Assembly: GCA_030268105.1 (NCBI GenBank) | Contig: BSDZ01000047.1 | Span: 1-64,000, forward strand | Direction: 5' to 3' | Origin: Volvox africanus | Taxonomy: Eukaryota > Chlorophyta > Chlorophyceae > Chlamydomonadales > Volvocaceae | DNA length: 64,000 nt | Part shown: positions 1-9,635 of the stretch, piece after piece | How positions within the stretch are numbered: the stretch's first letter is position 1 | How the letters are laid out: every line of letters begins with the position of its first letter | Made by a program: the position numbers and the translations under genes | The notes under the pieces: generated by a model | What the model saw: the letters and a program-made list of their open reading frames with translations, nothing else | The model's database searches: none | Told to the model about the DNA's origin: nothing

Positions 1-331
1 GAAATTCCTTATCCGCAACAGTATCCTGGGGTATGTACGGGCAGTGTTCATAATTGGATCTTAAACTGACATTCTGCGATTGGGCCTTCGTAGGCGGACA
101 CAACAGGGTCACTACACCCATGAAATCGAAACGGGTAAGATATGATACGGGATCGAGTTTCAAAGGTTACAAGTGTATGTCTTGATGCCTTGACTGACTG
201 AGGGATTACCTTGCAGGGATGTTTCGCTCTAGAGTGGTGAATGACCCTTCCCCTTGGATTTGGATTTAGGATATTCTGCCACTGACATTTCCGATTGGGC
301 CTTTGTAGGCAGCCACAATTCCAGGACGGGC
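1..331 (+). repeat. S unit, partial at left window edge
   Basis: The last 331 bp of a 375-bp unit; the first 44 bp lie outside the window. Its 'cagtatcctgg' junction shows it carries no inserted module. Core haplotype C-T-TA-A-GT. Confidence 0.95.
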
Positions 332-413
332 TTAGTATGCTAGGCGTCCGGGTCCGCTGTGCCTTGCGAGGTACGGAAATTCCTTATCCGCAACAGTGAC
401 AATCGAATGCCAA

Positions 414-664
414 TAACAGTAATAGTAATAAAAATAAAAATAATAGTAATAAAAATAATAATTATTATAAAAATAAATATATTTATATAAATAATATTAA
501 TGATAACAATAAACATAATAAACATAATTAACATAATAAACGTAATAATAATAATTAACATAATTAACATAATTAACGTAATATTAATATTTATAATAAT
601 CATAATAATTGTAATCATAATAATTATTATTTTAATTACTATTATTATTTTTTAAATAATCATG
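414..664 (+). repeat. AT-rich low-complexity block of the long-unit module
   Basis: Between 421 and 660 only 17 of 240 bases are G or C. The left part is degenerate taa/aat triplets; the middle is a 9-bp tandem repeat (511-618); the right part is (att)n-like. It is length-variable among long units mostly in multiples of 9. Such DNA melts easily and could act as an unwinding or matrix-attachment element; that is inference. Confidence 0.9.
511..618 (+). repeat. 9-bp minisatellite inside the AT block
   Basis: Twelve consecutive 9-mers fit the frame: aaacataat, aaacataat, taacataat, aaacgtaat, aataataat, taacataat, taacataat, taacgtaat, attaatatt, tataataat, cataataat, tgtaatcat. Long unit 8 (12156) is 18 bp longer and long unit 21 (32555) 9 bp shorter, as expected for gain or loss of whole 9-mers. 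Confidence 0.88.
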
Positions 665-665
665 A

Positions 666-688
666 GATTCATAAGAATCATATGAATC
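666..688 (+). repeat. Short inverted repeat at the AT/GC border
   Basis: gattcat (666-672) and atgaatc (682-688) are perfect 7-bp complementary arms around a 9-nt spacer, at the border between the AT block and the GC block. I see the same arrangement in the other long units. It could form a small hairpin; no protein-binding role can be shown. Confidence 0.7.
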
Positions 689-710
689 ATAATGATAGGG
701 CTCCGGTGTG

Positions 711-735
711 CCCTCCCCATCTCCCTCCCCCGCCC
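711..735 (-). other. Canonical G-quadruplex motif (minus strand)
   Basis: On the minus strand this 25-bp tract has five G-runs of 3, 5, 3, 4 and 3, separated by loops of 1, 1, 4 and 1 nt, so it satisfies the G3+N1-7 pattern. The plus strand is the matching C-rich tract. It is kept in 38 of 41 long units, at base 379 of 885-bp units. The three units at 34181, 35816 and 37961 carry a C-to-T change that breaks the middle run. Confidence 0.8.
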
Positions 736-767
736 TTTGTCGGCGATGATGGTGGTGCTTTGGCGGC

Positions 768-851
768 GTCGGTGGTGGCGTCAGTGGCGGACGGAGGGAG
801 GGACGGAAAGAGGTTCCCATTCCCACCATCGCCACCGCTGCCACCACGGCC
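768..851 (+). repeat. Imperfect hairpin in the GC block
   Basis: Arms at 768-789 and 830-851 pair at 17 of 22 positions around a 40-nt loop. In long units from 8376 onward a tca-to-tcg change in the left arm raises this to 18 of 22 (arms 8811-8832 and 8873-8894). The loop holds further partly complementary ggga/tccc tracts. Confidence 0.7.
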
Positions 852-1217
852 ACATACACCACTACGGCTACCGCCGCAAACACCGCCACCAAGGCGACCG
901 CTGTAAGTGTCCTGGGGTATGTACGGGCAGTGTTCATAATTGGATCTTAAACTGACATTCTGCGATTGGGCCTTCGTAGGCGGACACAACAGGGTCACTA
1001 CACCCATGAAATCGAAACGGGTAAGATATGATACGGGATCGAGATTCAAAGGTTACAAGTGTATGTCTTGATGCCTTGACTGACTGAGGGATTACCTTGC
1101 AGGGATGTTTCGCTCTAGAGTGGTGAATGACCCTTCCCCTTGGATTTGGATTTACGATATACTGCCACTGACATTTCCGATTGGGCCTTTGTAGGCAGCC
1201 ACAATTCCAGGACGGGC

Positions 1218-2103
1218 TTAGTATGCTAGGCGTCCGGGTCCGCTGTGCCTTGCGAGGTACGGAAATTCCTTATCCGCAACAGTGACAATCGAATGCCAAT
1301 AACAGTAATAGTAATAAAAATAAAAATAATAGTAATAAAAATAATAATTATTATAAAAATAAATATATTTATATAAATAATATTAATGATAACAATAAAC
1401 ATAATAAACATAATTAACATAATAAACGTAATAATAATAATTAACATAATTAACATAATTAACGTAATATTAATATTTATAATGATCATAATAATTGTAA
1501 TCATAATAATTATTATTTTAATTACTATTATTATTTTTTAAATAATCATGAGATTCATAAGAATCATATGAATCATAATGATAGGGTTCCGGTGTGCCCT
1601 CCCCATCTCCCTCCCCCGCCCTTTGTCGGCGATGATGGTGGTGCTTTGGCGGCGTCGGTGGTGGCGTCAGTGGCGGACGGAGGGAGGGACGGAAAGAGGT
1701 TCCCATTCCCACCATCGCCACCGCTGCCACCACGGCCACATACACCACTACGGCTACCGCCGCAAACACCGCCACCAAGGCGACCGCTGTAAGTGTCCTG
1801 GGGTATGTACGGGCAGTGTTCATAATTGGATCTTAAACTGACATTCTGCGATTGGGCCTTCGTAGGCGGACACAACAGGGTCACTACACCCATGAAATCG
1901 AAACGGGTAAGATATGATACGGGATCGAGTTTCAAAGGTTACAAGTGTATGTCTTGATGCCTTGACTGACTGAGGGATTACCTTGCAGGGATGTTTCGCT
2001 CTAGAGTGGTGAATGACCCTTCCCCTTGGATTTGGATTTAGGATATTCTGCCACTGACATTTCCGATTGGGCCTTTGTAGGCAGCCACAATTCCAGGACG
2101 GGC
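1218..2103 (+). repeat. L unit 2 (886 bp)
   Basis: Differs from L1 by 'agggttcc' in the GC block, 'tataatgatcat' in the AT block and core haplotype C-T-TA-A-GT. Directly abuts L1 with no S between. Shares 'gcgtcagtgg' with the other three leftmost long units. Confidence 0.96.
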
Positions 2104-2478
2104 TTAGTATGCTAGGCGTCCGGGTCCGCTGTGCCTTGCGAGGTACGGAAATTCCTTCTCCGCAACAGTATCCTGGGGTATGTACGGGCAGTGTTCATAA
2201 TTGGATCTTAAACTGACATTCTGCGATTGGGCCTTTGTAGGCGGACACAACAGGGTCACTACACCCATGAAATCGAAACGGGTAAGATATGATACGGGAT
2301 CGAGATTCAAAGGTGACATGTGTATGTCTTGATGCCTTGACTGACTGAGGGATTACCTTGCAGGGATGTTTCGCTCTAGAGTGGTGAATGACCCTTCCCC
2401 TTGGATTTGGATTTAGGATATACTGACACTGACATTTCCGATTGGGCCTTTGTAGGCAGCCACAATTCCAGGACGGGC
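2104..2478 (+). repeat. Reference S unit: 375-bp core with two diverged halves
   Basis: Three anchor motifs occur twice in the same order: gtatg (2107 and 2322), ccttgcgagg/ccttgcaggg (2134 and 2356), and ctgacattctgcgattggg / ctgacatttccgattggg followed by gtaggc (2213 and 2429). Anchor spacings are 27 and 79 bp in the first half, 34 and 73 bp in the second. The core therefore looks like an old head-to-tail dimer of about 215-222 plus 153-160 bp. Half one carries about 55 extra bp after the third anchor. Confidence 0.72.
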
Positions 2479-3978
2479 TTAGTATGCTAGGCGTCCGGGT
2501 CCGCTGTGCCTTGCGAGGTACGGAAATTCCTTATCCGCAACAGTATCCTGGGGTATGTACGGGCAGTGTTCATAATTGGATCTTAAACTGACATTCTGCG
2601 ATTGGGCCTTCGTAGGCGGACACAACAGGGTCACTACACCCATGAAATCGAAACGGGTAAGATATGATACGGGATCGAGTTTCAAAGGTTACAAGTGTAT
2701 GTCTTGATGCCTTGACTGACTGAGGGATTACCTTGCAGGGATGTTTCGCTCTAGAGTGGTGAATGACCCTTCCCCTTGGATTTGGATTTACGATATACTG
2801 CCACTCACATTTCCGATTGGGCCTTTGTAGGCAGCCACAATTCCAGGACGGGCTTAGTATGCTAGGCGTCCGGGTCCGCTGTGCCTTGCGAGGTACGGAA
2901 ATTCCTTATCCGCAACAGTATCCTGGGGTATGTACGGGCAGTGTTCATAATTGGATCTTAAACTGACATTCTGCGATTGGGCCTTCGTAGGCGGACACAA
3001 CAGGGTCACTACACCCATGAAATCGAAACGGGTAAGATATGATACGGGATCGAGTTTCAAAGGTGACATGTGTATGTCTTGATGCCTTGACTGACTGAGG
3101 GATTACCTTGCAGGGATGTTTCGCTCTAGAGTGGTGAATGACCCTTCCCCTTGGTTTTGGATTTAGGATATTCTGCCACTGACATTTCCGATTGGGCCTT
3201 TGTAGGCAGCCACAATTCCAGGACGGGCTTAGTATGCTAGGCGTCCGGGTCCGCTGTGCCTTGCGAGGTACGGAAATTCCTTATCCGCAACAGTATCCTG
3301 GGGTATGTACGGGCAGTGTTCATAATTGGATCTTAAACTGACATTCTGCGATTGGGCCTTCGTAGGCGGACACAACAGGGTCACTACACCCATGAAATCG
3401 AAACGGGTAAGATATGATACGGGATCGAGTTTCAAAGGTGACATGTGTATGTCTTGATGCCTTGACTGACTGAGGGATTACCTTGCAGGGATGTTTCGCT
3501 CTAGAGTGGTGAATGACCCTTCCCCTTGGATTTGGATTTACGATATACTGCCACTCACATTTCCGATTGGGCCTTTGTAGGCAGCCACAATTCCAGGACG
3601 GGCTTAGTATGCTAGGCGTCCGGGTCCGCTGTGCCTTGCGAGGTACGGAAATTCCTTATCCGCAACAGTATCCTGGGGTATGTACGGGCAGTGTTCATAA
3701 TTGGATCTTAAACTGACATTCTGCGATTGGGCCTTCGTAGGCGGACACAACAGGGTCACTACACCCATGAAATCGAAACGGGTAAGATATGATACGGGAT
3801 CGAGTTTCAAAGGTTACAAGTGTATGTCTTGATGCCTTGACTGACTGAGGGATTACCTTGCAGGGATGTTTCGCTCTAGAGTGGTGAATGACCCTTCCCC
3901 TTGGATTTGGATTTACGATATACTGCCACTGACATTTCCGATTGGGCCTTTGTAGGCAGCCACAATTCCAGGACGGGC
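2104..3978 (+). repeat. Run of five S units
   Basis: Unit starts 2104, 2479, 2854, 3229, 3604. Haplotypes T-A-GT-A-GA*, C-T-TA-A-CA, C-T-GT-T-GT, C-T-GT-A-CA, C-T-TA-A-CA. The first has 'ccttctccgc' instead of 'ccttatccgc'; the second and fourth have 'ctcacatt' instead of 'ctgacatt'. Confidence 0.96.
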
Positions 3979-4864
3979 TTAGTATGCTAGGCGTCCGGGT
4001 CCGCTGTGCCTTGCGAGGTACGGAAATTCCTTATCCGCAACAGTGACAATCGAATGCCAATAACAGTAATAGTAATAAAAATAAAAATAATAGTAATAAA
4101 AATAATAATTATTATAAAAATAAATATATTTATATAAATAATATTAATGATAACAATAAACATAATAAACATAATTAACATAATAAACGTAATAATAATA
4201 ATTAACATAATTAACATAATTAACGTAATATTAATATTTATAATAATCATAATAATTGTAATCATAATAATTATTATTTTAATTACTATTATTATTTTTT
4301 AAATAATCATGAGATTCATAAGAATCATATGAATCATAATGATAGGGCTCCGGTGTGCCCTCCCCATCTCCCTCCCCCGCCCTTTGTCGGCGATGATGGT
4401 GGTGCTTTGGCGGCGTCGGTGGTGGCGTCAGTGGCGGACGGAGGGAGGGACGGAAAGAGGTTCCCATTCCCACCATCGCCACCGCTGCCACCACGGCCAC
4501 ATACACCACTACGGCTACCGCCGCAAACACCGCCACCAAGGCGACCGCTGTAAGTGTCCTGGGGTATGTACGGGCAGTGTTCATAATTGGATCTTAAACT
4601 GACATTCTGCGATTGGGCCTTCGTAGGCGGACACAACAGGGTCACTACACCCATGAAATCGAAACGGGTAAGATATGATACGGGATCGAGATTCAAAGGT
4701 TACAAGTGTATGTCTTGATGCCTTGACTGACTGAGGGATTACCTTGCAGGGATGTTTCGCTCTAGAGTGGTGAATGACCCTTCCCCTTGGATTTGGATTT
4801 ACGATATACTGCCACTGACATTTCCGATTGGGCCTTTGTAGGCAGCCACAATTCCAGGACGGGC
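3979..4864 (+). repeat. L unit 3 (886 bp), copy of L1
   Basis: Carries all L1 variants, including 'gcgtcagtgg' and the 'ttttttaaataatc' border. Core haplotype C-A-TA-A-CA. Offset from L1 is 3647 bp. Confidence 0.96.
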
Positions 4865-5750
4865 TTAGTATGCTAGGCGTCCGGGTCCGCTGTGCCTTGC
4901 GAGGTACGGAAATTCCTTATCCGCAACAGTGACAATCGAATGCCAATAACAGTAATAGTAATAAAAATAAAAATAATAGTAATAAAAATAATAATTATTA
5001 TAAAAATAAATATATTTATATAAATAATATTAATGATAACAATAAACATAATAAACATAATTAACATAATAAACGTAATAATAATAATTAACATAATTAA
5101 CATAATTAACGTAATATTAATATTTATAATGATCATAATAATTGTAATCATAATAATTATTATTTTAATTACTATTATTATTTTTTAAATAATCATGAGA
5201 TTCATAAGAATCATATGAATCATAATGATAGGGTTCCGGTGTGCCCTCCCCATCTCCCTCCCCCGCCCTTTGTCGGCGATGATGGTGGTGCTTTGGCGGC
5301 GTCGGTGGTGGCGTCAGTGGCGGACGGAGGGAGGGACGGAAAGAGGTTCCCATTCCCACCATCGCCACCGCTGCCACCACGGCCACATACACCACTACGG
5401 CTACCGCCGCAAACACCGCCACCAAGGCGACCGCTGTAAGTGTCCTGGGGTATGTACGGGCAGTGTTCATAATTGGATCTTAAACTGACATTCTGCGATT
5501 GGGCCTTCGTAGGCGGACACAACAGGGTCACTACACCCATGAAATCGAAACGGGTAAGATATGATACGGGATCGAGTTTCAAAGGTTACAAGTGTATGTC
5601 TTGATGCCTTGACTGACTGAGGGATTACCTTGCAGGGATGTTTCGCTCTAGAGTGGTGAATGACCCTTCCCCTTGGATTTGGATTTAGGATATTCTGCCA
5701 CTGACATTTCCGATTGGGCCTTTGTAGGCAGCCACAATTCCAGGACGGGC
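4865..5750 (+). repeat. L unit 4 (886 bp), copy of L2
   Basis: Carries the L2-specific 'agggttcc' and 'tataatgatcat'. Core haplotype C-T-TA-A-GT. Last unit to the right with the 886-bp form. Confidence 0.96.
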
Positions 5751-8375
5751 TTAGTATGCTAGGCGTCCGGGTCCGCTGTGCCTTGCGAGGTACGGAAATT
5801 CCTTCTCCGCAACAGTATCCTGGGGTATGTACGGGCAGTGTTCATAATTGGATCTTAAACTGACATTCTGCGATTGGGCCTTTGTAGGCGGACACAACAG
5901 GGTCACTACACCCATGAAATCGAAACGGGTAAGATATGATACGGGATCGAGATTCAAAGGTGACATGTGTATGTCTTGATGCCTTGACTGACTGAGGGAT
6001 TACCTTGCAGGGATGTTTCGCTCTAGAGTGGTGAATGACCCTTCCCCTTGGATTTGGATTTAGGATATACTGACACTGACATTTCCGATTGGGCCTTTGT
6101 AGGCAGCCACAATTCCAGGACGGGCTTAGTATGCTAGGCGTCCGGGTCCGCTGTGCCTTGCGAGGTACGGAAATTCCTTATCCGCAACAGTATCCTGGGG
6201 TATGTACGGGCAGTGTTCATAATTGGATCTTAAACTGACATTCTGCGATTGGGCCTTCGTAGGCGGACACAACAGGGTCACTACACCCATGAAATCGAAA
6301 CGGGTAAGATATGATACGGGATCGAGTTTCAAAGGTTACAAGTGTATGTCTTGATGCCTTGACTGACTGAGGGATTACCTTGCAGGGATGTTTCGCTCTA
6401 GAGTGGTGAATGACCCTTCCCCTTGGATTTGGATTTACGATATACTGCCACTCACATTTCCGATTGGGCCTTTGTAGGCAGCCACAATTCCAGGACGGGC
6501 TTAGTATGCTAGGCGTCCGGGTCCGCTGTGCCTTGCGAGGTACGGAAATTCCTTATCCGCAACAGTATCCTGGGGTATGTACGGGCAGTGTTCATAATTG
6601 GATCTTAAACTGACATTCTGCGATTGGGCCTTCGTAGGCGGACACAACAGGGTCACTACACCCATGAAATCGAAACGGGTAAGATATGATACGGGATCGA
6701 GTTTCAAAGGTGACATGTGTATGTCTTGATGCCTTGACTGACTGAGGGATTACCTTGCAGGGATGTTTCGCTCTAGAGTGGTGAATGACCCTTCCCCTTG
6801 GTTTTGGATTTAGGATATTCTGCCACTGACATTTCCGATTGGGCCTTTGTAGGCAGCCACAATTCCAGGACGGGCTTAGTATGCTAGGCGTCCGGGTCCG
6901 CTGTGCCTTGCGAGGTACGGAAATTCCTTATCCGCAACAGTATCCTGGGGTATGTACGGGCAGTGTTCATAATTGGATCTTAAACTGACATTCTGCGATT
7001 GGGCCTTCGTAGGCGGACACAACAGGGTCACTACACCCATGAAATCGAAACGGGTAAGATATGATACGGGATCGAGTTTCAAAGGTGACATGTGTATGTC
7101 TTGATGCCTTGACTGACTGAGGGATTACCTTGCAGGGATGTTTCGCTCTAGAGTGGTGAATGACCCTTCCCCTTGGATTTGGATTTACGATATACTGCCA
7201 CTCACATTTCCGATTGGGCCTTTGTAGGCAGCCACAATTCCAGGACGGGCTTAGTATGCTAGGCGTCCGGGTCCGCTGTGCCTTGCGAGGTACGGAAATC
7301 CCTTATCCGCAACAGTATCCTGGGGTATGTACGGGCAGTGTTCATAATTGGATCTTAAACTGACATTCTGCGATTGGGCCTTCGTAGGCGGACACAACAG
7401 GGTCACTACACCCATGAAATCGAAACGGGTAAGATATGATACGGGATCGAGTTTCAAAGGTTACAAGTGTATGTCTTGATGCCTTGACTGACTGAGGGAT
7501 TACCTTGCAGGGATGTTTCGCTCTAGAGTGGTGAATGACCCTTCCCCTTGGTTTTGGATTTAGGATATTCTGCCACTGACATTTCCGATTGGGCCTTTGT
7601 AGGCAGCCACAATTCCAGGACGGGCTTAGTATGCTAGGCGTCCGGGTCCGCTGTGCCTTGCGAGGTACGGAAATTCCTTATCCGCAACAGTATCCTGGGG
7701 TATGTACGGGCAGTGTTCATAATTGGATCTTAAACTGACATTCTGCGATTGGGCCTTCGTAGGCGGACACAACAGGGTCACTACACCCATGAAATCGAAA
7801 CGGGTAAGATATGATACGGGATCGAGTTTCAAAGGTGACATGTGTATGTCTTGATGCCTTGACTGACTGAGGGATTACCTTGCAGGGATGTTTCGCTCTA
7901 GAGTGGTGAATGACCCTTCCCCTTGGATTTGGATTTACGATATACTGCCACTCACATTTCCGATTGGGCCTTTGTAGGCAGCCACAATTCCAGGACGGGC
8001 TTAGTATGCTAGGCGTCCGGGTCCGCTGTGCCTTGCGAGGTACGGAAATCCCTTATCCGCAACAGTATCCTGGGGTATGTACGGGCAGTGTTCATAATTG
8101 GATCTTAAACTGACATTCTGCGATTGGGCCTTCGTAGGCGGACACAACAGGGTCACTACACCCATGAAATCGAAACGGGTAAGATATGATACGGGATCGA
8201 GTTTCAAAGGTTACAAGTGTATGTCTTGATGCCTTGACTGACTGAGGGATTACCTTGCAGGGATGTTTCGCTCTAGAGTGGTGAATGACCCTTCCCCTTG
8301 GTTTTGGATTTAGGATATTCTGCCACTGACATTTCCGATTGGGCCTTTGTAGGCAGCCACAATTCCAGGACGGGC
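5751..8375 (+). repeat. Run of seven S units
   Basis: Starts 5751, 6126, 6501, 6876, 7251, 7626, 8001. The first four copy 2104-3603. 7251 and 8001 have 'gaaatccctt' and haplotype C-T-TA-T-GT; 6876 and 7626 have C-T-GT-A-CA with 'ctcacatt'. This is the longest S run in the window. Confidence 0.96.
6876..8375 (+). repeat. 750-bp S-S dimer repeat, two tandem copies
   Basis: Units 6876+7251 recur as 7626+8001, with the same alternating haplotypes and the same 'gaaatccctt' in the second member. This is a recent two-unit duplication at the right edge of the 3647-bp repeat. Confidence 0.88.
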
Positions 8376-9260
8376 TTAGTATGCTAGGCGTCCGGGTCCG
8401 CTGTGCCTTGCGAGGTACGGAAATTCCTTATCCGCAACAGTGACAATCGAATGCCAATAACAGTAATAGTAATAAAAATAAAAATAATAGTAATAAAAAT
8501 AATAAGTATTATAAAAATAAATATATTTATATAAATAATATTAATGATAACAATAAACATAATAAACATAATTAACATAATAAACGTAATAATAATAATT
8601 AACATAATTAACGTAATTAACGTAATATTTATATTTATAATAATCATAATAATTGTAATCATAATAATTATTATTTTAATTACTATTATTATTTATTAAT
8701 AATAATGAGATTCATAAGAATCATATGAATCATAATGATAGGGCTCCGGTGTGCCCTCCCCATCTCCCTCCCCCGCCCTTTGTCGGCGATGATGGTGGTG
8801 CTTTGGCGGCGTCGGTGGTGGCGTCGGTGGCGGACGGAGGGAGGGACGGAAAGAGGTTCCCATTCCCACCATCGCCACCGCTGCCACCACGGCCACATAC
8901 ACCACTACGGCTGCCGCCGCAAACACCGCCACCAAGGCGACCGCTGTAAGTGTCCTGGGGTATGTACGGGCAGTGTTCATAATTGGATCTTAAACTGACA
9001 TTCTGCGATTGGGCCTTTGTAGGCGGACACAACAGGGTCACTACACCCATGAAATCGAAACGGGTAAGATATGATACGGGATCGAGTTTCAAAGGTGACA
9101 TGTGTATGTCTTGATGCCTTGACTGACTGAGGGATTACCTTGCAGGGATGTTTCGCTCTAGAGTGGTGAATGACCCTTCCCCTTGGTTTTGGATTTAGGA
9201 TATTCTGCCACTGACATTTCCGATTGGGCCTTTGTAGGCAGCCACAATTCCAGGACGGGC
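8376..9260 (+). repeat. L unit 5 (885 bp)
   Basis: First long unit of the 885-bp form ('tttattaataa' border, 'gcgtcggtgg' hairpin arm). Private 'taataataatgag' where others have 'taataatcatgag'; 'ggctgccg' in the GC block. Core haplotype T-T-GT-T-GT. Confidence 0.96.
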
Positions 9261-9635
9261 TTAGTATGCTAGGCGTCCGGGTCCGCTGTGCCTTGCGAGG
9301 TACGGAAATTCCTTATCCGCAACAGTATCCTGGGGTATGTACGGGCAGTGTTCATAATTGGATCTTAAACTGACATTCTGCGATTGGGCCTTCGTAGGCG
9401 GACACAACAGGGTCACTACACCCATGAAATCGAAACGGGTAAGATATGATACGGGATCGAGTTTCAAAGGTTACATGTGTATGTCTTGATGCCTTGACTG
9501 ACTGAGGGATTACCTTGCAGGGATGTTTCGCTCTAGAGTGGTGAATGACCCTTCCCCTTGGTTTTGGATTTACGATATACTGCCACTGACATTTCCGATT
9601 GGGCCTTTGTAGGCAGCCACAATTCCAGGACGGGC
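9261..9635 (+). repeat. Single S unit
   Basis: Core haplotype C-T-TT-T-CA. Together with L5 it forms a 1260-bp L+S step. Confidence 0.95.

Larger units (their letters stand above)
698..902 (+). repeat. GC-rich block of the long-unit module
   Basis: 121 of 180 bases between 721 and 900 are G or C. The plus strand goes C-rich (711-735), then G-rich (738-807, ggt/ggc triplets), then C-rich (816-902, cca/ccg triplets). The last two halves are partly complementary. Short frames through it encode Pro-, Gly-, His- or Ala/Val-rich low-complexity peptides; no domain is recognisable. Confidence 0.88.
398..908 (+). repeat. Inserted module that defines long units (reference copy)
   Basis: The 511 bp absent from short units. 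The left junction is cagt|gacaatcg and the right junction is ctgtaagt|gtcctgg; the empty site in S units reads cagt|atcctgg. 'agt' lies on both sides, which could be a 3-bp target duplication or chance. No terminal inverted repeat is visible (left end gacaatcg; right end read on the other strand begins acttacag) and no transposase, so a mobile element is not supported. It starts at base 67 of all 41 long units and runs to base 576 or 577 in units of standard length, implying one insertion that was then amplified. Confidence 0.9.
332..1217 (+). repeat. L unit 1 (886 bp), reference long unit
   Basis: Core of 375 bp split after 'ccgcaacagt' by a 511-bp module at 398-908. Variants: 'agggctcc', 'gcgtcagtgg', 'gccaccacgg' and 'ggctaccg' in the GC block; 'ttttttaaataatc' at the AT/GC border, found only in the four leftmost L units. 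Core haplotype C-A-TA-A-CA. Sub-elements are annotated separately at 398-908. Confidence 0.96.
332..7625 (+). repeat. 3647-bp higher-order repeat LLSSSSS, two tandem copies
   Basis: Bases 332-3978 recur at 3979-7625 with the same unit order and matching private variants ('agggttcc' in the second L, 'ccttctccgc' in the first S, 'ctcacatt' in S units two and four). The match ends in the last S: 3604 is C-T-TA-A-CA, while 7251 is C-T-TA-T-GT with 'gaaatccctt'. Confidence 0.9.

Noticed and set aside
340..618. Minus-strand frame of Ile/Met/Asn/Thr repeats over the AT block
   Set aside because: Low-complexity translation of the 9-bp and 3-bp repeats. It stays open because the repeat length is a multiple of three, and it is lost in L13 through single-base indels.
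398..908. MITE or other terminal-inverted-repeat transposon
   Set aside because: The module ends are not complementary, the possible 3-bp target duplication is too short to count, and there is no coding capacity.
632..937. Minus-strand frame with an Ala/Val-rich hydrophobic stretch followed by Pro-, His- and acidic tracts, resembling a signal anchor
   Set aside because: The hydrophobic stretch is simply the translation of cca/ccg-type triplets. Nearly all differences between copies in this frame change the amino acid (V to A, L to P, V to L, G to E, R to H).
687..1049. Minus-strand open frame of about 120 residues present in most long units (and its 68-71 residue form in short units) as a conserved protein gene
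   Set aside because: Conservation is explained by recent homogenisation of the repeat. In the core part, the changes I noted are about eight amino-acid changes and one stop (15116) against about four silent ones, as expected without selection. The C-terminal part is read from whichever sequence follows the junction. No domain is recognisable.
2369..2385. CENP-B box
   Set aside because: 'tttcgctctagagtggt' matches only 7 of the 9 essential CENP-B box positions; the CG of the CGGG part is missing. The contained ctctagag palindrome is a restriction-type site seen in every unit I read, useful for a ladder check but not evidence of centromere function.
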